Source: Limnothrix sp. RL_2_0
GTDB taxonomy: Bacteria > Cyanobacteriota > Cyanobacteriia > Cyanobacteriales > MRBY01
DNA length: 43,421 nucleotides
Assembly: GCA_012033055.1 (NCBI GenBank)
Contig: JAAUPR010000017.1
Span: 7,945-51,365, forward strand
Direction: 5' to 3'
Below the pieces are notes generated by a model, which saw only the letters and a program-made list of their open reading frames with translations, searched no databases and was not told where the DNA came from. Shown one piece after another: positions 1 to 9,222 of this stretch (its first letter is position 1; the number at the start of each line of letters is the position of its first letter). A program made the position numbers and the translations under genes.

Positions 1-183
1 CGCCGCCAAACCCGTCACCCCATGGCAAATTAAGTCTGGATAAACTTGGGTAATCAGCATCTGCAACGGAGCTAAGGCCCCATCGGCGATCGCCACACAT
101 AGGATTTTCCGAATTACCATTTCCTTCCCATTAATTCGGTCGATCTGTAATAAATTGGTCGAGTCGGTCAGAGTATCAGTCAT
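1..183 (-). CDS. Unrecognised protein, N-terminal 61 residues (runs off the left edge)
   Basis: An ATG at 183 opens a frame of 61 codons that stays open to the window edge. The protein begins MTDTLTDSTNLLQIDRI and contains KILCVAIADGALAPLQ and then LICHGVTGLAA. I do not recognise the family and only the N-terminus is visible. It starts 6 bases after the stop of the EVE-domain gene on the same strand, so the two are probably co-transcribed. The VAIAD segment is encoded by a HIP1 octamer. Confidence 0.6.
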   Translation of the reverse strand, partial: MTDTLTDSTNLLQIDRINGKEMVIRKILCVAIADGALAPLQMLITQVYPDLICHGVTGLAA

Positions 184-189
184 CGGATT

Positions 190-657
190 TTAGGCCGTTC
201 CATCATAGTCAGCAAGGGCGTATAAACGCTTTGCCACATCCTCCGCTACAGGCATAACGGATAGACGATTACCACGGCGTACCACCGCAAATTCGTCGGG
301 GGTGAAATTTTCCTTGAGCTGAGTCAACGTAATCATGGTTGCAAATGTGCTGGTATAACCGACTTTCACTGTTTGCCACCGGGGCTTTTCTGGAGTCGCT
401 TTTGGGTCAAAATATTTGTGCTCCGCATCAAATTGAGTTGGATCAACAACATTCGCCTGAGTGACTTTGGCTAAACCCACGATACCGGGAGGCTTGGTAT
501 TGGAATGGTAATAAAACAGGCGATCGCCCACCGCCATTTCCCGCAAAAAATTACGAGCTTGATAATTCCGTACCCCATCCCAAATCTCGACACCATCTGC
601 TTGCAAATCCGCCAAACTGTAGTCGTGGGGTTCAGATTTAATCAACCAATATTTCAT
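190..657 (-). CDS. EVE domain-containing protein
   Basis: This is a 155-residue protein beginning MKYWLIKSEPHDYSLADLQ, the typical opening of the EVE family (PUA-like fold). Other family hallmarks are IWDGVRNYQARNFLREM and GDRLFYYHSNTKPPGIVGLAKV near residues 25-65, and DPKATPEKPRWQTVKV after residue 80. Length matches the single-domain family. EVE domains are thought to bind modified nucleic-acid bases; the substrate here cannot be read from sequence. It is followed 6 bases later by another gene on the same strand. The ATG at 657 is the natural start, as the conserved N-terminus begins directly with it. Confidence 0.92.
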   Translation of the reverse strand: MKYWLIKSEPHDYSLADLQADGVEIWDGVRNYQARNFLREMAVGDRLFYYHSNTKPPGIVGLAKVTQANVVDPTQFDAEHKYFDPKATPEKPRWQTVKVGYTSTFATMITLTQLKENFTPDEFAVVRRGNRLSVMPVAEDVAKRLYALADYDGTA

Positions 658-922
658 CGATATAGCCTAAATACCATTACGTTGGACATTAACCATGTTT
701 AAAATTTATCCTGATTTCTCCCTAAATACCTCTACCTTTACAGAGATTTTTACGACTGACAGTCTCCACATTTAGGCTCACAACACCAATGCATACACCA
801 CCCGAATCCATTAAAAAGAAGGATTAGATTTGGGCAGAGAGACCTTAAGGTGTAATCTGTAAAAACTTGTCACCGTTAGCTAACATCTCCCCTCCTAGAC
901 ACTCGTTTGTAAGTTGTGATTT

Positions 923-2632
923 ATGAAAACCCAAGCCGAATTATCTGCACTACTATTTGAACTCGATAGTCGAGGGTATAAGGCTTACAAGCAGATTAAA
1001 GGGGAGTATGATTTTGAAGAATTTACGCTAATTATTGACTACGTTCAGGGGGATCCCTTTGCTGCGCCGACCCAATGTAGCGCCATTATCACTCAGGCGA
1101 TCGCCAAATTTCCTGAAGAACTCTACAGCACCCTCAGCCGAGAAATTGCCCTCCGGGATTACCTATCCCGACAATTTGCCCAAGTCGCCAGAGAATTTAG
1201 CGGTTTCCGAGGCACAGGCAAAAGCGGTTTAATCCAAGGCATCGAACCCGTTCAAGAAGTATTAGAACGCACCTCCGTATTTATCGATGACCAAGACATC
1301 GAAGTGCGATTTTGGGTAGGCTTACCCGCCAAAGGACGTTCCATTCTCGGACGCCAAGCCGAAGAAATGATCTGCTACGACCTGCCACAAATTATCAAAA
1401 AAGCCCTCTTCTACGCCAGCCTAGATCCCGAACTTATTAAAAAACACGTAGAAACCGTCGAAGATGCAGAATGGTTGCGCAGCGAATTAGAAAAGCGCGG
1501 TCTCGTCTCTTTTATCGCCAATGGTTCCATTTTGCCCCGGTGCAGCGGCATTGATCCCCGTCCCCTCACCGAAAATGTTGTACCCTTCCAAGCCCCAGCC
1601 GGTCTAGAGGTGAGTTTTGATTGCCCGAACCACGGCAAAATTACAGGCATGGGTTTCTCGAAAGGCATCACCTTGATTGTGGGCGGCGGTTACCATGGCA
1701 AATCGACTTTACTAAAAGCGGTGGAATTAGGGGTTTATAACCATGTGCCGGGGGATGGTCGGGAATGGGTGATTACGGATGCGAATGCGGTAAAAGTTCG
1801 TTCTGAAGATGGCCGCAGTATTGCGAGTGTGGATATTTCGCCGTTTATCAATCATTTACCCCAAGGACAATCGACCCAGCGTTTTTGCAGTAATAATGCT
1901 AGTGGCAGTACTTCCCAGGCGACAAATATTATCGAAGCTTTAGAGGTGGGCGCGACGGCTTTGCTAATGGATGAAGATACGTCGGCTACAAATTTTATGA
2001 TCCGCGATCGCCGGATGCAGCAGCTCATCCATAAGGACAAAGAACCGATTACCCCCTTTGTGGACAAGGTGCAACAGCTTTATAAAGACCATGGCGTTTC
2101 AACTATTTTGGTGATGGGGGGCAGCGGCGATTATTTTGATGTGGCGGGGACGGTGATTGCCATGGAGAATTTTCAGCCCCACGATGTGACCGCCGAAGCC
2201 CAAAAAATTGCGAAAAAACACAAAAATCAACGGCTGTTGGAAGGGGGAGAGCTATTTGGAGACGTGACCCCCAGAGTGCCGGATGCTGAAAGTATTGATG
2301 CCAGTCGGGGTAAGCGTTCGGTGACCATTAAAGTGCGCGATACGGATGCCCTCGGTTTTGGCACAGAGGATATTGATCTAGGGGGTGTGGAACAGCTCGT
2401 CGAAACGGCACAAATTCGGGCGATCGCCTTAGGGATGCTCTATGGCAAAGAAAAATATGGCGACCAAAATCTCTCCCTTGGTGAAATGTTGACGAAAATT
2501 ATGGATGAGATCGAAGCGGAAGGGCTAGATATCCTCAGCGAGTATCCCCAAGCAGATTTGGCCTATTTCCGTCGCTTTGAACTAGTGGCGGCGATCAATC
2601 GATTACGCACCCTAAAAATCAAAGAAGCATAG
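923..2632 (+). CDS. Predicted ATPase of the ABC class (ABC_ATPase family)
   Basis: This 569-residue protein resembles the COG3044-type ABC-class ATPases. These have an ABC-like nucleotide-binding core but no membrane partner. A P-loop-like segment GGGYHGKSTLLKAVELG lies near residues 253-269. An acidic Walker B-like stretch ALLMDEDTSATNFMIRDRR lies near 343-361, and ILVMGGSGDYFDVA near 393-406. The N-terminal part (YKAYKQIKGEYDFEEFTLIIDYVQGDPFA) is typical of the family. The function is not established. The gene stands alone, with about 265 bases upstream and 170 downstream. The ATG at 923 starts the conserved N-terminus. Confidence 0.9.
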   Translation: MKTQAELSALLFELDSRGYKAYKQIKGEYDFEEFTLIIDYVQGDPFAAPTQCSAIITQAIAKFPEELYSTLSREIALRDYLSRQFAQVAREFSGFRGTGKSGLIQGIEPVQEVLERTSVFIDDQDIEVRFWVGLPAKGRSILGRQAEEMICYDLPQIIKKALFYASLDPELIKKHVETVEDAEWLRSELEKRGLVSFIANGSILPRCSGIDPRPLTENVVPFQAPAGLEVSFDCPNHGKITGMGFSKGITLIVGGGYHGKSTLLKAVELGVYNHVPGDGREWVITDANAVKVRSEDGRSIASVDISPFINHLPQGQSTQRFCSNNASGSTSQATNIIEALEVGATALLMDEDTSATNFMIRDRRMQQLIHKDKEPITPFVDKVQQLYKDHGVSTILVMGGSGDYFDVAGTVIAMENFQPHDVTAEAQKIAKKHKNQRLLEGGELFGDVTPRVPDAESIDASRGKRSVTIKVRDTDALGFGTEDIDLGGVEQLVETAQIRAIALGMLYGKEKYGDQNLSLGEMLTKIMDEIEAEGLDILSEYPQADLAYFRRFELVAAINRLRTLKIKEA

Positions 2633-2801
2633 GCTCTTTGGGTGGTGATGGAGGAATTTTGATTGATAATTTTTCTCTCGAAAACCCTGCAAATTCATAG
2701 CTCAAAGCCACAATGGAAGTGGGAAGCAAAAGCATTGATAGCAGTGTTTTTTCTCCTATCGATATGTCTTTCTCCTTGGCGACCCATTTCTAAAAAGGCC
2801 C

Positions 2802-3280
2802 ATGATTACCAAAGTTTTAGTTGCTTTAGACTACCTTGCTGATCTGCCCCAGATCTTTGAGCAAGCTGTCGATCTCGCGGTGAAATATCAAGCCAGCCTT
2901 TACATTTTCCATTGTGTCGAACCCCACAATGCCCCTTTGCCGGAAGTGAGTGCGATGGCGGCCTATAGCGGGGTACTGAATGAAAATCTTGTTGTGGCGC
3001 AACAGGAAGACTTATACCAACAAATTGCAACAATCTCTGCATGGCTCCAAGAACAGGCGCGATCGCCGAAGAAAAAGGAGTGACCTCCGTCAAAGTTGAT
3101 TACAAAGTAGGGGAATCCCGCGAAGAAATTTGTATTGCCGCGAAGGAATGGAATGCAGATATGGTAGTCATTGGACGGCGCGGCTTAAAAGGTCTTAGTG
3201 AAATACTGCTTGGCAGCGTCAGCAACTACATTGTTCACCATGCCCCTTGCTCTGTGATGGTTGTGCAGCACGAAGATTAG
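2802..3280 (+). pseudogene. Universal stress protein (UspA family), frame broken by a 1-base loss at a HIP1 site
   Basis: The first frame (MITKVLVALDYLADLPQIFE..., to about residue 86) is the N-terminal half of a UspA fold. The second frame (IAEEKGVTSVKVDYKVGE... to VMVVQHED) is the C-terminal half. It holds the ATP-binding signature GRRGLKGLSEILLGSVSNYI. The halves join at about 3058, where the DNA reads GGCGCGATCGCC. Restoring one G (GGCGGCGATCGCC) gives a continuous frame of 159 residues, the normal single-domain length. Removing two bases would also work (reading EQAIAEEK). Either the gene is a recent pseudogene or the base is a sequence error. It lies 31 bases upstream of coaE. Confidence 0.85.
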
Positions 3281-3311
3281 GACGTGAGACGTTATTTGGT
3301 ACATCATCGAG

Positions 3312-3911
3312 ATGACACAGGGAAAAAGCATTGGCTTAACGGGGGGCATCGCCACGGGAAAAAGTACGGTTTCGGATTATTTGGCGACTCGATATCAATG
3401 TCGGATTTTAGATGCGGATATCTATGCGCGGGAGGCAGTGGCGCAAGGTTCACCCATTTTGCAACGTATTTTTCAGCGATATGGCGATGAAGTTAGGGAT
3501 GCGGATGGTTCTTTAAAACGGCAAGCTTTAGGGAATATCGTCTTTCGTGATGAAACAGAAAAGGCTTGGTTAGAGTCACAAATTCATCCTTTGGTGCGGC
3601 AACGGTTTGCGGAAGAGTTGAGCGGCGATCACCCTGCCAATCCCCCCGTCGTATGCGTGATTCCCCTGCTGATTGAAGCCAATTTAGTCGATCTCGTAGA
3701 TGAAATTTGGGTGGTTACTTGCAAGCCTGACCAACAGTTACAGCGACTCCAAACCCGTAATCAGCTCAGTTTTGACCAAGCCCAAGACCGCATTCAGAGC
3801 CAGATGCCCTTAAGGGAAAAGATCAAAGTGGCTGATGTGGTTCTTGATAATTCTTCGGATCTCGCAACACTCCAACAACAAGTTGATCAAGCCCTGAAAA
3901 GATCTTGTTAA
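3312..3911 (+). CDS. coaE: Dephospho-CoA kinase
   Basis: CoaE phosphorylates the ribose 3'-hydroxyl of dephospho-CoA, the last step of coenzyme A synthesis in the cytoplasm. The 199-residue protein has the P-loop GGIATGKST at residues 11-19 and the LDADIYAREAV segment typical of CoaE. It also has IHPLVRQRF and VVCVIPLLIEANLVDLVDEIWVV (quoted in part), followed by QLQRLQTRNQLS. Length is standard. It begins 31 bases after the universal stress protein gene. A small conserved gene follows after 32 bases, suggesting one transcription unit. Confidence 0.96.
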   Translation: MTQGKSIGLTGGIATGKSTVSDYLATRYQCRILDADIYAREAVAQGSPILQRIFQRYGDEVRDADGSLKRQALGNIVFRDETEKAWLESQIHPLVRQRFAEELSGDHPANPPVVCVIPLLIEANLVDLVDEIWVVTCKPDQQLQRLQTRNQLSFDQAQDRIQSQMPLREKIKVADVVLDNSSDLATLQQQVDQALKRSC

Positions 3912-3943
3912 AATACCGATGCAATCCTCTGGGGGTAAACACT

Positions 3944-4153
3944 GTGACCATTTGGGTAAACGAGCAAATTGATCCGACTGGCATCCTGCAAGCCTGTATC
4001 GCCTGCTGTAATGAACAGGTAGCAAAGGAATGTCATACGCGGTGGCAAGCGGAATTGGCGACAGACCATACCACAGCGGGTTGGGAAGCGAAAATTCGTA
4101 CGGTAGAGTCTTGGGATGATGTGCCAGTGAATGCCCTGAAAATTAGTTTTTAG
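3944..4153 (+). CDS. Small conserved cyanobacterial-type protein, 69 residues
   Basis: The likely start is the GTG at 3944, with a GGGGG Shine-Dalgarno-like run 8 bases upstream. A TTG further upstream overlaps the coaE stop and is less likely. The protein starts MTIWVNEQIDPTGILQACIA and ends WDDVPVNALKISF. It has three cysteines (ACIACCN) but no clear metal motif and no membrane segment. I do not recognise a named family. Its place between coaE and a membrane protein gene on the same strand supports it being real. Function unknown. Confidence 0.6.
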   Translation: MTIWVNEQIDPTGILQACIACCNEQVAKECHTRWQAELATDHTTAGWEAKIRTVESWDDVPVNALKISF

Positions 4154-4210
4154 TCCCAGCTTTTAGCCTTGGTTTTTGCGATTTACCAGACCTTTAGCTC
4201 CGATATTTTC

Positions 4211-5100
4211 ATGGCTTCTAAACGTCCCCAAAGAATTAAATACAATTGGCGTGATCTGCCGCGCAATGTCTCTCGTCGGGAATATGATCGGTTTCAATTA
4301 ATCTGTTTTGGGGCGATCGCCACAGGGGGCTTTTCCTTTATCACCTTATTTATTGCGATTACTGGGCAAACATTAAAAGTCTCCAACGAGTTAGAAAAGA
4401 TACCGAGTTTATCGGTTGGGGCGGCGCAGTCTTCGGAGGATGTTGAATTGGTGAAATTATCCGGTTTTTGGTGGCTGATGATCCGCCAATTATGCCTGAC
4501 GATCCGGCTCAGAAAGTGATTCGGGGTGAAGTCGAATTATCCGCCCGTAATGATGCGACTAAGGATGATATGACCATTGAAGAGGTGTTGTTGTCATGGT
4601 CAGCGGATGCCAACCCTGTTTTTTTGTCGGATGGTGAAGAGCGCATTCCTTTTGCCATCGATATTGCCCAATTTCCCTTCCCGGAAGCCGAACCTGATTT
4701 TCAAGCTAAACCTAAAGTGAAATATACGGATGGGTCGTCACGGATTAGTAAACCGAGGGCGATCGCCTATGCTGACCAAGAATTTCCGTTAGATCGAGCC
4801 AAATGGGGAGAATCAAATAGTGCGTTTACCGATGTGAAACGTAAAGTGCTCCCCCATGGTCAATCGGTGGTAGTGGTGGCGGGTTTGCGCGATCGCCAAA
4901 TTATTGATCCTCTAGGTAATCGCCTTAAAATCGAACTGGGCACAGAGTCGGAAATTCGTGAAAATGCCCAAAGAATGCGCTTTATTTTGAGTTTTATTTG
5001 GTTCCCTTTGGCGATCGCCTGTTATTTTTTGGCAAGATCAGCCCAGACCCTCAATCAAGAATTTATCCGCCGCTCCAACGGTGAAAAGTTCGATTCTTGA
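4211..5100 (+). pseudogene. Two-helix cyanobacterial membrane protein, frame broken in a T5 run
   Basis: The first part starts at the ATG at 4211 (MASKRPQRIKYNWRDLPRN) and has a membrane helix near residues 33-54 (ICFGAIATGGFSFITLFIAI). The second part continues ADDPPIMPDDPAQKVIRGEV and ends with a helix (FILSFIWFPLAIACYFLARS) near its C-terminus. The frames meet at the T run 4465-4469. Adding one T gives KLSGFLVADDPP and a continuous frame of 296 residues. The middle region is a soluble beta-rich-looking domain lying between the two helices. The family has no name I can give. Real mutation and sequence error cannot be told apart here; error is favoured. Confidence 0.75.
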
Positions 5101-5145
5101 ACACTGTCAAAGATTAATATTCGCTGTCGTTAAGTCGAGCATTTT

Positions 5146-6129
5146 ATGGTTCACCACGAAGTTCAAAATTTGGCGATCGCCTATGTGCATTTCTATGTCG
5201 ATGACCTGCCCCACTGGCAAACATGGTTTCAGCAAATTTTGGGATTAACTCCCCAGCCCCCCAACCCCCGGTTTGACCATTTACCCCAAAGCAGTGTGAT
5301 GCTTGCAGGACAAGGTTTAAACATTGTCATTTCTGCCCCCACAAGTCCCCGCGATACAGTTGATCAATATCTCCAAAAACACCCCTGTGGCGTGGCGGAT
5401 ATTGCTTTTTTTGTAGATGATCTCGCCCCTTTTGCCCCACCATCATTCAGCGAAAATCTGCTCACAATCCATAATCCCGCTGGATTTCAGCACACCCTCA
5501 TCCGTCAAACTAAGCCGACTTCCGTTAATCAAACTATTGATCATCTTGTACTAAACGTCCCCCAAGGTTCCCTGAGCACCATTGCCGATTGGTATGTGAA
5601 TAAATTTGGCTTTGACCGTAAGCAATCTTTTCAGATTAAAACCAGTTATTCCGGCCTCTCATCCCAAGTGCTCAAACATCCCAGCGGCCTGCAACTCCCC
5701 ATCAATCAACCGGGCGATCGCCGCTCCCAGATCCAAGAATTTTTAGACCACAACGGCGGCGCAGGCATCCAACACATTGCCCTAGCCCAAGACAATTTAC
5801 CGCAAAAAATTCACCATTTACGGCAACAGGGTTTAACTTTTCTCGACGTGCCCCAAACCTATTACAAAAACTTGCTGGAACGGCATCCCCACCTACAAAA
5901 ACTCAAGGCATGGCCAGAGGTTCAGGCCGAAAAAATTCTGATCGATGTAGTGCGATCGCCGCAGGAAATGTTGCTGCAAATTTTCACCAAACCAATATTT
6001 ACCGAACCGACATTTTTCTGGGAATTCATCGAGCGAAAACAACAGGCGATCGGCTTTGGCGAAGGGAATTTTCAGGCTTTATTTGAGGCGATCGAACAAG
6101 CCCAAAAACAGCGCATTCTCACCCCCTAG
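5146..6129 (+). CDS. hpd: 4-hydroxyphenylpyruvate dioxygenase
   Basis: The enzyme converts 4-hydroxyphenylpyruvate to homogentisate, feeding tocopherol synthesis in cyanobacteria. The 327-residue protein has two vicinal-oxygen-chelate halves. The iron ligands fit His133 (TIDHLVLNV), His210 (GIQHIALAQDN) and Glu293 (FFWEFIERK). The C-terminal signature GFGEGNFQALFEAIE is clear. The protein is a little shorter than animal and plant enzymes, as is usual in bacteria. The ATG at 5146 follows the upstream gene by 45 bases, and a weak hairpin terminator follows the stop. Confidence 0.93.
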   Translation: MVHHEVQNLAIAYVHFYVDDLPHWQTWFQQILGLTPQPPNPRFDHLPQSSVMLAGQGLNIVISAPTSPRDTVDQYLQKHPCGVADIAFFVDDLAPFAPPSFSENLLTIHNPAGFQHTLIRQTKPTSVNQTIDHLVLNVPQGSLSTIADWYVNKFGFDRKQSFQIKTSYSGLSSQVLKHPSGLQLPINQPGDRRSQIQEFLDHNGGAGIQHIALAQDNLPQKIHHLRQQGLTFLDVPQTYYKNLLERHPHLQKLKAWPEVQAEKILIDVVRSPQEMLLQIFTKPIFTEPTFFWEFIERKQQAIGFGEGNFQALFEAIEQAQKQRILTP

Positions 6130-6176
6130 AACGACAAACTTAAATCAAAGATCGAAGATGGAAGTTTTAAATATTT

Positions 6177-6210
6177 CCCATCCTTGGAGGGGCTAGGGGT
6201 GGGTTCTTTT
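6177..6210 (+). terminator. Possible Rho-independent terminator after hpd
   Basis: A 7-bp stem CCCATCC/GGGTGGG with one T-G pair encloses a 13-base loop and is followed by TTCTTTT. It lies 48 bases after the hpd stop, facing the 3' end of mnmA on the other strand. The stem is modest. Confidence 0.4.
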
Positions 6211-6254
6211 CGGTGAGTTGCGCCACTGGTAGAGGAAAAGAGGGCGATCGCCGC

Positions 6255-7310
6255 CTAATCATGATTCTCGATAATGCCACCACCCAGAACCTTTTCCCCG
6301 TCATAGAGCACCGCCGCCTGACCCGGCGTAATCCCAAACTGCGGCTCATCAAACGTCAATTTCAGTCGCCCATCAGCCAACGGAATCACACCCACAGGCA
6401 CAGCCCGACTCCGATAACGCACCTGCACCTCCGCACGAATCGGCGACTCAATCGGCGCAATCGAAACCCAATTCATCCGGTTCACCGTGCATTCATCATT
6501 GCCAGCGCGATCGCGGGTACTAACAATCACACGATTCATCACATTATCCAGTTTCACCACATAGAGCGGCTCCGGCGCAGCAATGCCCAAACCCTTACGC
6601 TGACCAATTGTGTAATGGTGAATGCCCGTATGTTTCCCTAAAACAGCGCCATCAAGATCGACAATATCCCCTTCCTTTTGATCAATATATTTGTCTAAAA
6701 AAGTCTTCATCGAACCATGGGCTTCAATCAAACAAAGATCTTGACTCTCCGGCTTTTTCGCGGTGGAAAGCTTCATCTCCTCAGCAATTTCGCGGGTGTA
6801 ATCTTTGGTATATTCACCCAATGGAAATAACGTTCCAGCCAACATATCTTGGGTGAGATCGTAGAGAAAATAAGACTGATCTTTATTACGATCCACCGCC
6901 CGCAACAGTTGGTAACGCCCAGAAGCTTCGTCGTAGCGAATCTTGGCATAGTGACCCGTCGCAATTTTATCGATGCCCAGCTCTTCCTTCGCCCACTGCA
7001 ACATGGGGCCAAATTTCACCATGCGATTACATTGGGAACAGGGCAACGGGGTTACACCGGATTCATAGCCTGTCACTAAATAATCAACAATATATTTCTG
7101 AAATAAATCGCGGCTATCTACCACGTGGTGCGTGATGCCGAGTTGCTCACAAATATCTGCGGCGTCCACCATGCCCTCGGAGCAACATTGACCTTTACCT
7201 GCCATGAGCCATAGGGTTACGCCCTCCACCTCGTATCCTTGACGGTGAAGAATTCCTGCCGTTACGGAGCTATCTACGCCCCCCGACAAACCAACAGCAA
7301 CTTTACTCAT
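6255..7310 (-). CDS. mnmA: tRNA-specific 2-thiouridylase MnmA
   Basis: MnmA adds the 2-thio group to U34 of tRNAs for Lys, Glu and Gln, using ATP and sulfur relayed from a cysteine desulfurase. The 351-residue protein has the PP-loop SGGVDSS at residues 9-15. The predicted catalytic cysteine is in [11 protein letters not shown] (Cys94) and the second in SQDLCLIE (Cys193). The segment [11 protein letters not shown] and the signature DKNQSYFL-like [11 protein letters not shown] are present. The C-terminal barrel ends with [18 protein letters not shown]. Full length, so intact. Confidence 0.97.
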   Translation of the reverse strand: MSKVAVGLSGGVDSSVTAGILHRQGYEVEGVTLWLMAGKGQCCSEGMVDAADICEQLGITHHVVDSRDLFQKYIVDYLVTGYESGVTPLPCSQCNRMVKFGPMLQWAKEELGIDKIATGHYAKIRYDEASGRYQLLRAVDRNKDQSYFLYDLTQDMLAGTLFPLGEYTKDYTREIAEEMKLSTAKKPESQDLCLIEAHGSMKTFLDKYIDQKEGDIVDLDGAVLGKHTGIHHYTIGQRKGLGIAAPEPLYVVKLDNVMNRVIVSTRDRAGNDECTVNRMNWVSIAPIESPIRAEVQVRYRSRAVPVGVIPLADGRLKLTFDEPQFGITPGQAAVLYDGEKVLGGGIIENHD

Positions 7311-7388
7311 GACTCTTTTTGATTGGTCAACTTTCTAATGGTGATTCACTATTGTACTGACTATCTCCCCATTGCTGACTGACAGTGG

Positions 7389-9209
7389 TTAGAGTCTGGG
7401 CAAAATTCTCGGTAAAAGCTCGCTGGGGACTTCGGATAGGGCTTGGTTTTGGGCGACAATGCCTCCTTGTTCGTACACGGCACGGACTTCGCCAATGAGG
7501 TAACTGAGGGTGTCTTCGTAATTGGGGTCATCTTCTATTTGTTTGCTGAGGCTGAGGCAATGGGCTTTGATGGCGGTCTGGAGGTGTTCGATTTTATTGG
7601 CTTGGGGTAAGGCGGAGGTGAGTTCGGTGGCGAGTTGGTAATGGATCAGGCCAAGGTTATTGAGGGTATCGAGGACGGCAAAATCTAGGCTTAGGTCTGG
7701 GTCGTCTTGGGTTAGCAGGTGGGCTAGGCTGAGGGTGATCTCGTAGCTGGCGATCGCCGCCTCTAGGGTTTTCTGCCATTGCTCACTATCCTCGGTGAGA
7801 TAAACGCTTAATTGCCAATAGGTTGTCCCCAGATTGTTATGGGTAGAAGCGCAACCTACAGGATTAGTCTCCGGCGTACGGTGTTGCAAAGCAGCTTGGT
7901 AGGCAGAAAGCGCCACCTGTAGACAAGCATTCGGATCTTGGTATTGGGAGAGATTGAGGTAGGCCGTCCCCAAATTATTTTGCATCATCGCCCAATTTTC
8001 TGGCTCTTGTTCTTCATTCAGAAGTCTGGCAGCCGACTCATAACAATTGATCGCCCCTTGCAAATGACTCACCGAATTTTCCTGCTGCGCCAAATGCCAA
8101 TACACCGTACCGAGATTATTTTGGGTCGAAATATAACGGAGGGTATCGGTGTCGGGGGAACGATGGGCGAGGGCGGCTTCGTAGGCTTGAACTGCGCGGT
8201 GGAGGAAGTCTGACGAATTTTGATAATGGGCGAGATCACTGTACACAGCCCCCAAATTATTGTGGATCATAGCGAAAAGTTCCGCGTCTGGCTCCGTGTC
8301 TGGCGGGGTGGGCATCTCCGTTAAGGCTCGCTCGTAATATTCTACCGATCGCTGTAAGTGGCGCTGTTTAGGCTCTGGTTCGGTGATCTGTCGCGCCAAC
8401 AACCAGGTGAAATTGCCGATGTCATTGTAAATATTCCCCAGACGGCGATCGCCAGATTTTAGGTAAGTCAATAACTGCTCATAGCTTGCCAGAGCCGAGC
8501 GGAGAGTCACTTCATCAGTATTTTCTTGGTGAATCTGAGCACGGTATTGTTGCGAGATAGCCCAAGCCTGCTGTTCCGAATCAACCGTTGTTGTGGACTG
8601 GAGATTTTGGGGATCAAAAGTACGAAAATAACGATCAAAAAATTGCTGATCTTGAACCGGAAAAAATTGCTCTGGTTTTGGCAAATCCGACAACAGCACA
8701 GGGGTCGGTTCCCCCTGAAACTCAAATAATCCCGTACGCCATTGCCAAAATTCGGGTACAGATTCAGTAATGCTGTTCATCCATGGGCGGGGCAGCCACA
8801 ACAGCAAATTAAAATCCATCTTTGGCACATAAATATCGGCGATGAACTTAAGATTTTTGAGAAAACGCCGCTGCTGCTGACTCGATTGCAACGTGAGATG
8901 CTCTACCCCAATAATGGCAAAAGTTGGCGGTTCTAAAGGATTTACCTGCTGTTGATGGGTGCGCAGCCAATGGGAAATAGCGAGGAGGGGATTTAATTCT
9001 GGGTTCTGGGCATTGAGGACAATGGGCACTAAACCATGGGGGGCTTGGGTTGTCTGGGGATGGTCTTCTGCCAATCTCTCCATCAGGCGATCGCGCCAAT
9101 AGCGGTTATCACACACCGCGATCCAAATTTGCCGCCGTAGTCCGAGGGATAAAGCCTGAGCCAATTGTTGATAAGTCTGCTGATTGCGGTAGAGCTCTGG
9201 GGGGATCAC
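7389..9209 (-). CDS. TPR-repeat protein with an NTPase-like N-terminal region
   Basis: This is a 606-residue protein. Residues 1 to about 190 resemble an inactive STAND-like segment (RQIWIAVCDNRYWRDRL, FAIIGVEHLTL, DFNLLLWLPRPWM) with no P-loop. From about residue 240 onward there are tetratricopeptide repeats marked by IHNNLGAVYSDLA, TQNNLGTVYWHLA, MQNNLGTAYLNLS, THNNLGTTYWQLS and LNNLGLIHYQLA. Such arrays usually hold protein partners. It begins 13 bases after lptC on the same strand, so it is probably the third gene of a labA-lptC-TPR unit. The partner and role are unknown. Confidence 0.85.
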   Translation of the reverse strand: MIPPELYRNQQTYQQLAQALSLGLRRQIWIAVCDNRYWRDRLMERLAEDHPQTTQAPHGLVPIVLNAQNPELNPLLAISHWLRTHQQQVNPLEPPTFAIIGVEHLTLQSSQQQRRFLKNLKFIADIYVPKMDFNLLLWLPRPWMNSITESVPEFWQWRTGLFEFQGEPTPVLLSDLPKPEQFFPVQDQQFFDRYFRTFDPQNLQSTTTVDSEQQAWAISQQYRAQIHQENTDEVTLRSALASYEQLLTYLKSGDRRLGNIYNDIGNFTWLLARQITEPEPKQRHLQRSVEYYERALTEMPTPPDTEPDAELFAMIHNNLGAVYSDLAHYQNSSDFLHRAVQAYEAALAHRSPDTDTLRYISTQNNLGTVYWHLAQQENSVSHLQGAINCYESAARLLNEEQEPENWAMMQNNLGTAYLNLSQYQDPNACLQVALSAYQAALQHRTPETNPVGCASTHNNLGTTYWQLSVYLTEDSEQWQKTLEAAIASYEITLSLAHLLTQDDPDLSLDFAVLDTLNNLGLIHYQLATELTSALPQANKIEHLQTAIKAHCLSLSKQIEDDPNYEDTLSYLIGEVRAVYEQGGIVAQNQALSEVPSELLPRILPRL

Positions 9210-9222
9210 GCCAAGTCTTCTC

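Noticed and set aside
6213-6641. Long frames opposite mnmA and other genes, such as 6213-6641 and 30125-30442
   Set aside because: They are antisense shadows of well-conserved genes and show no family features of their own.
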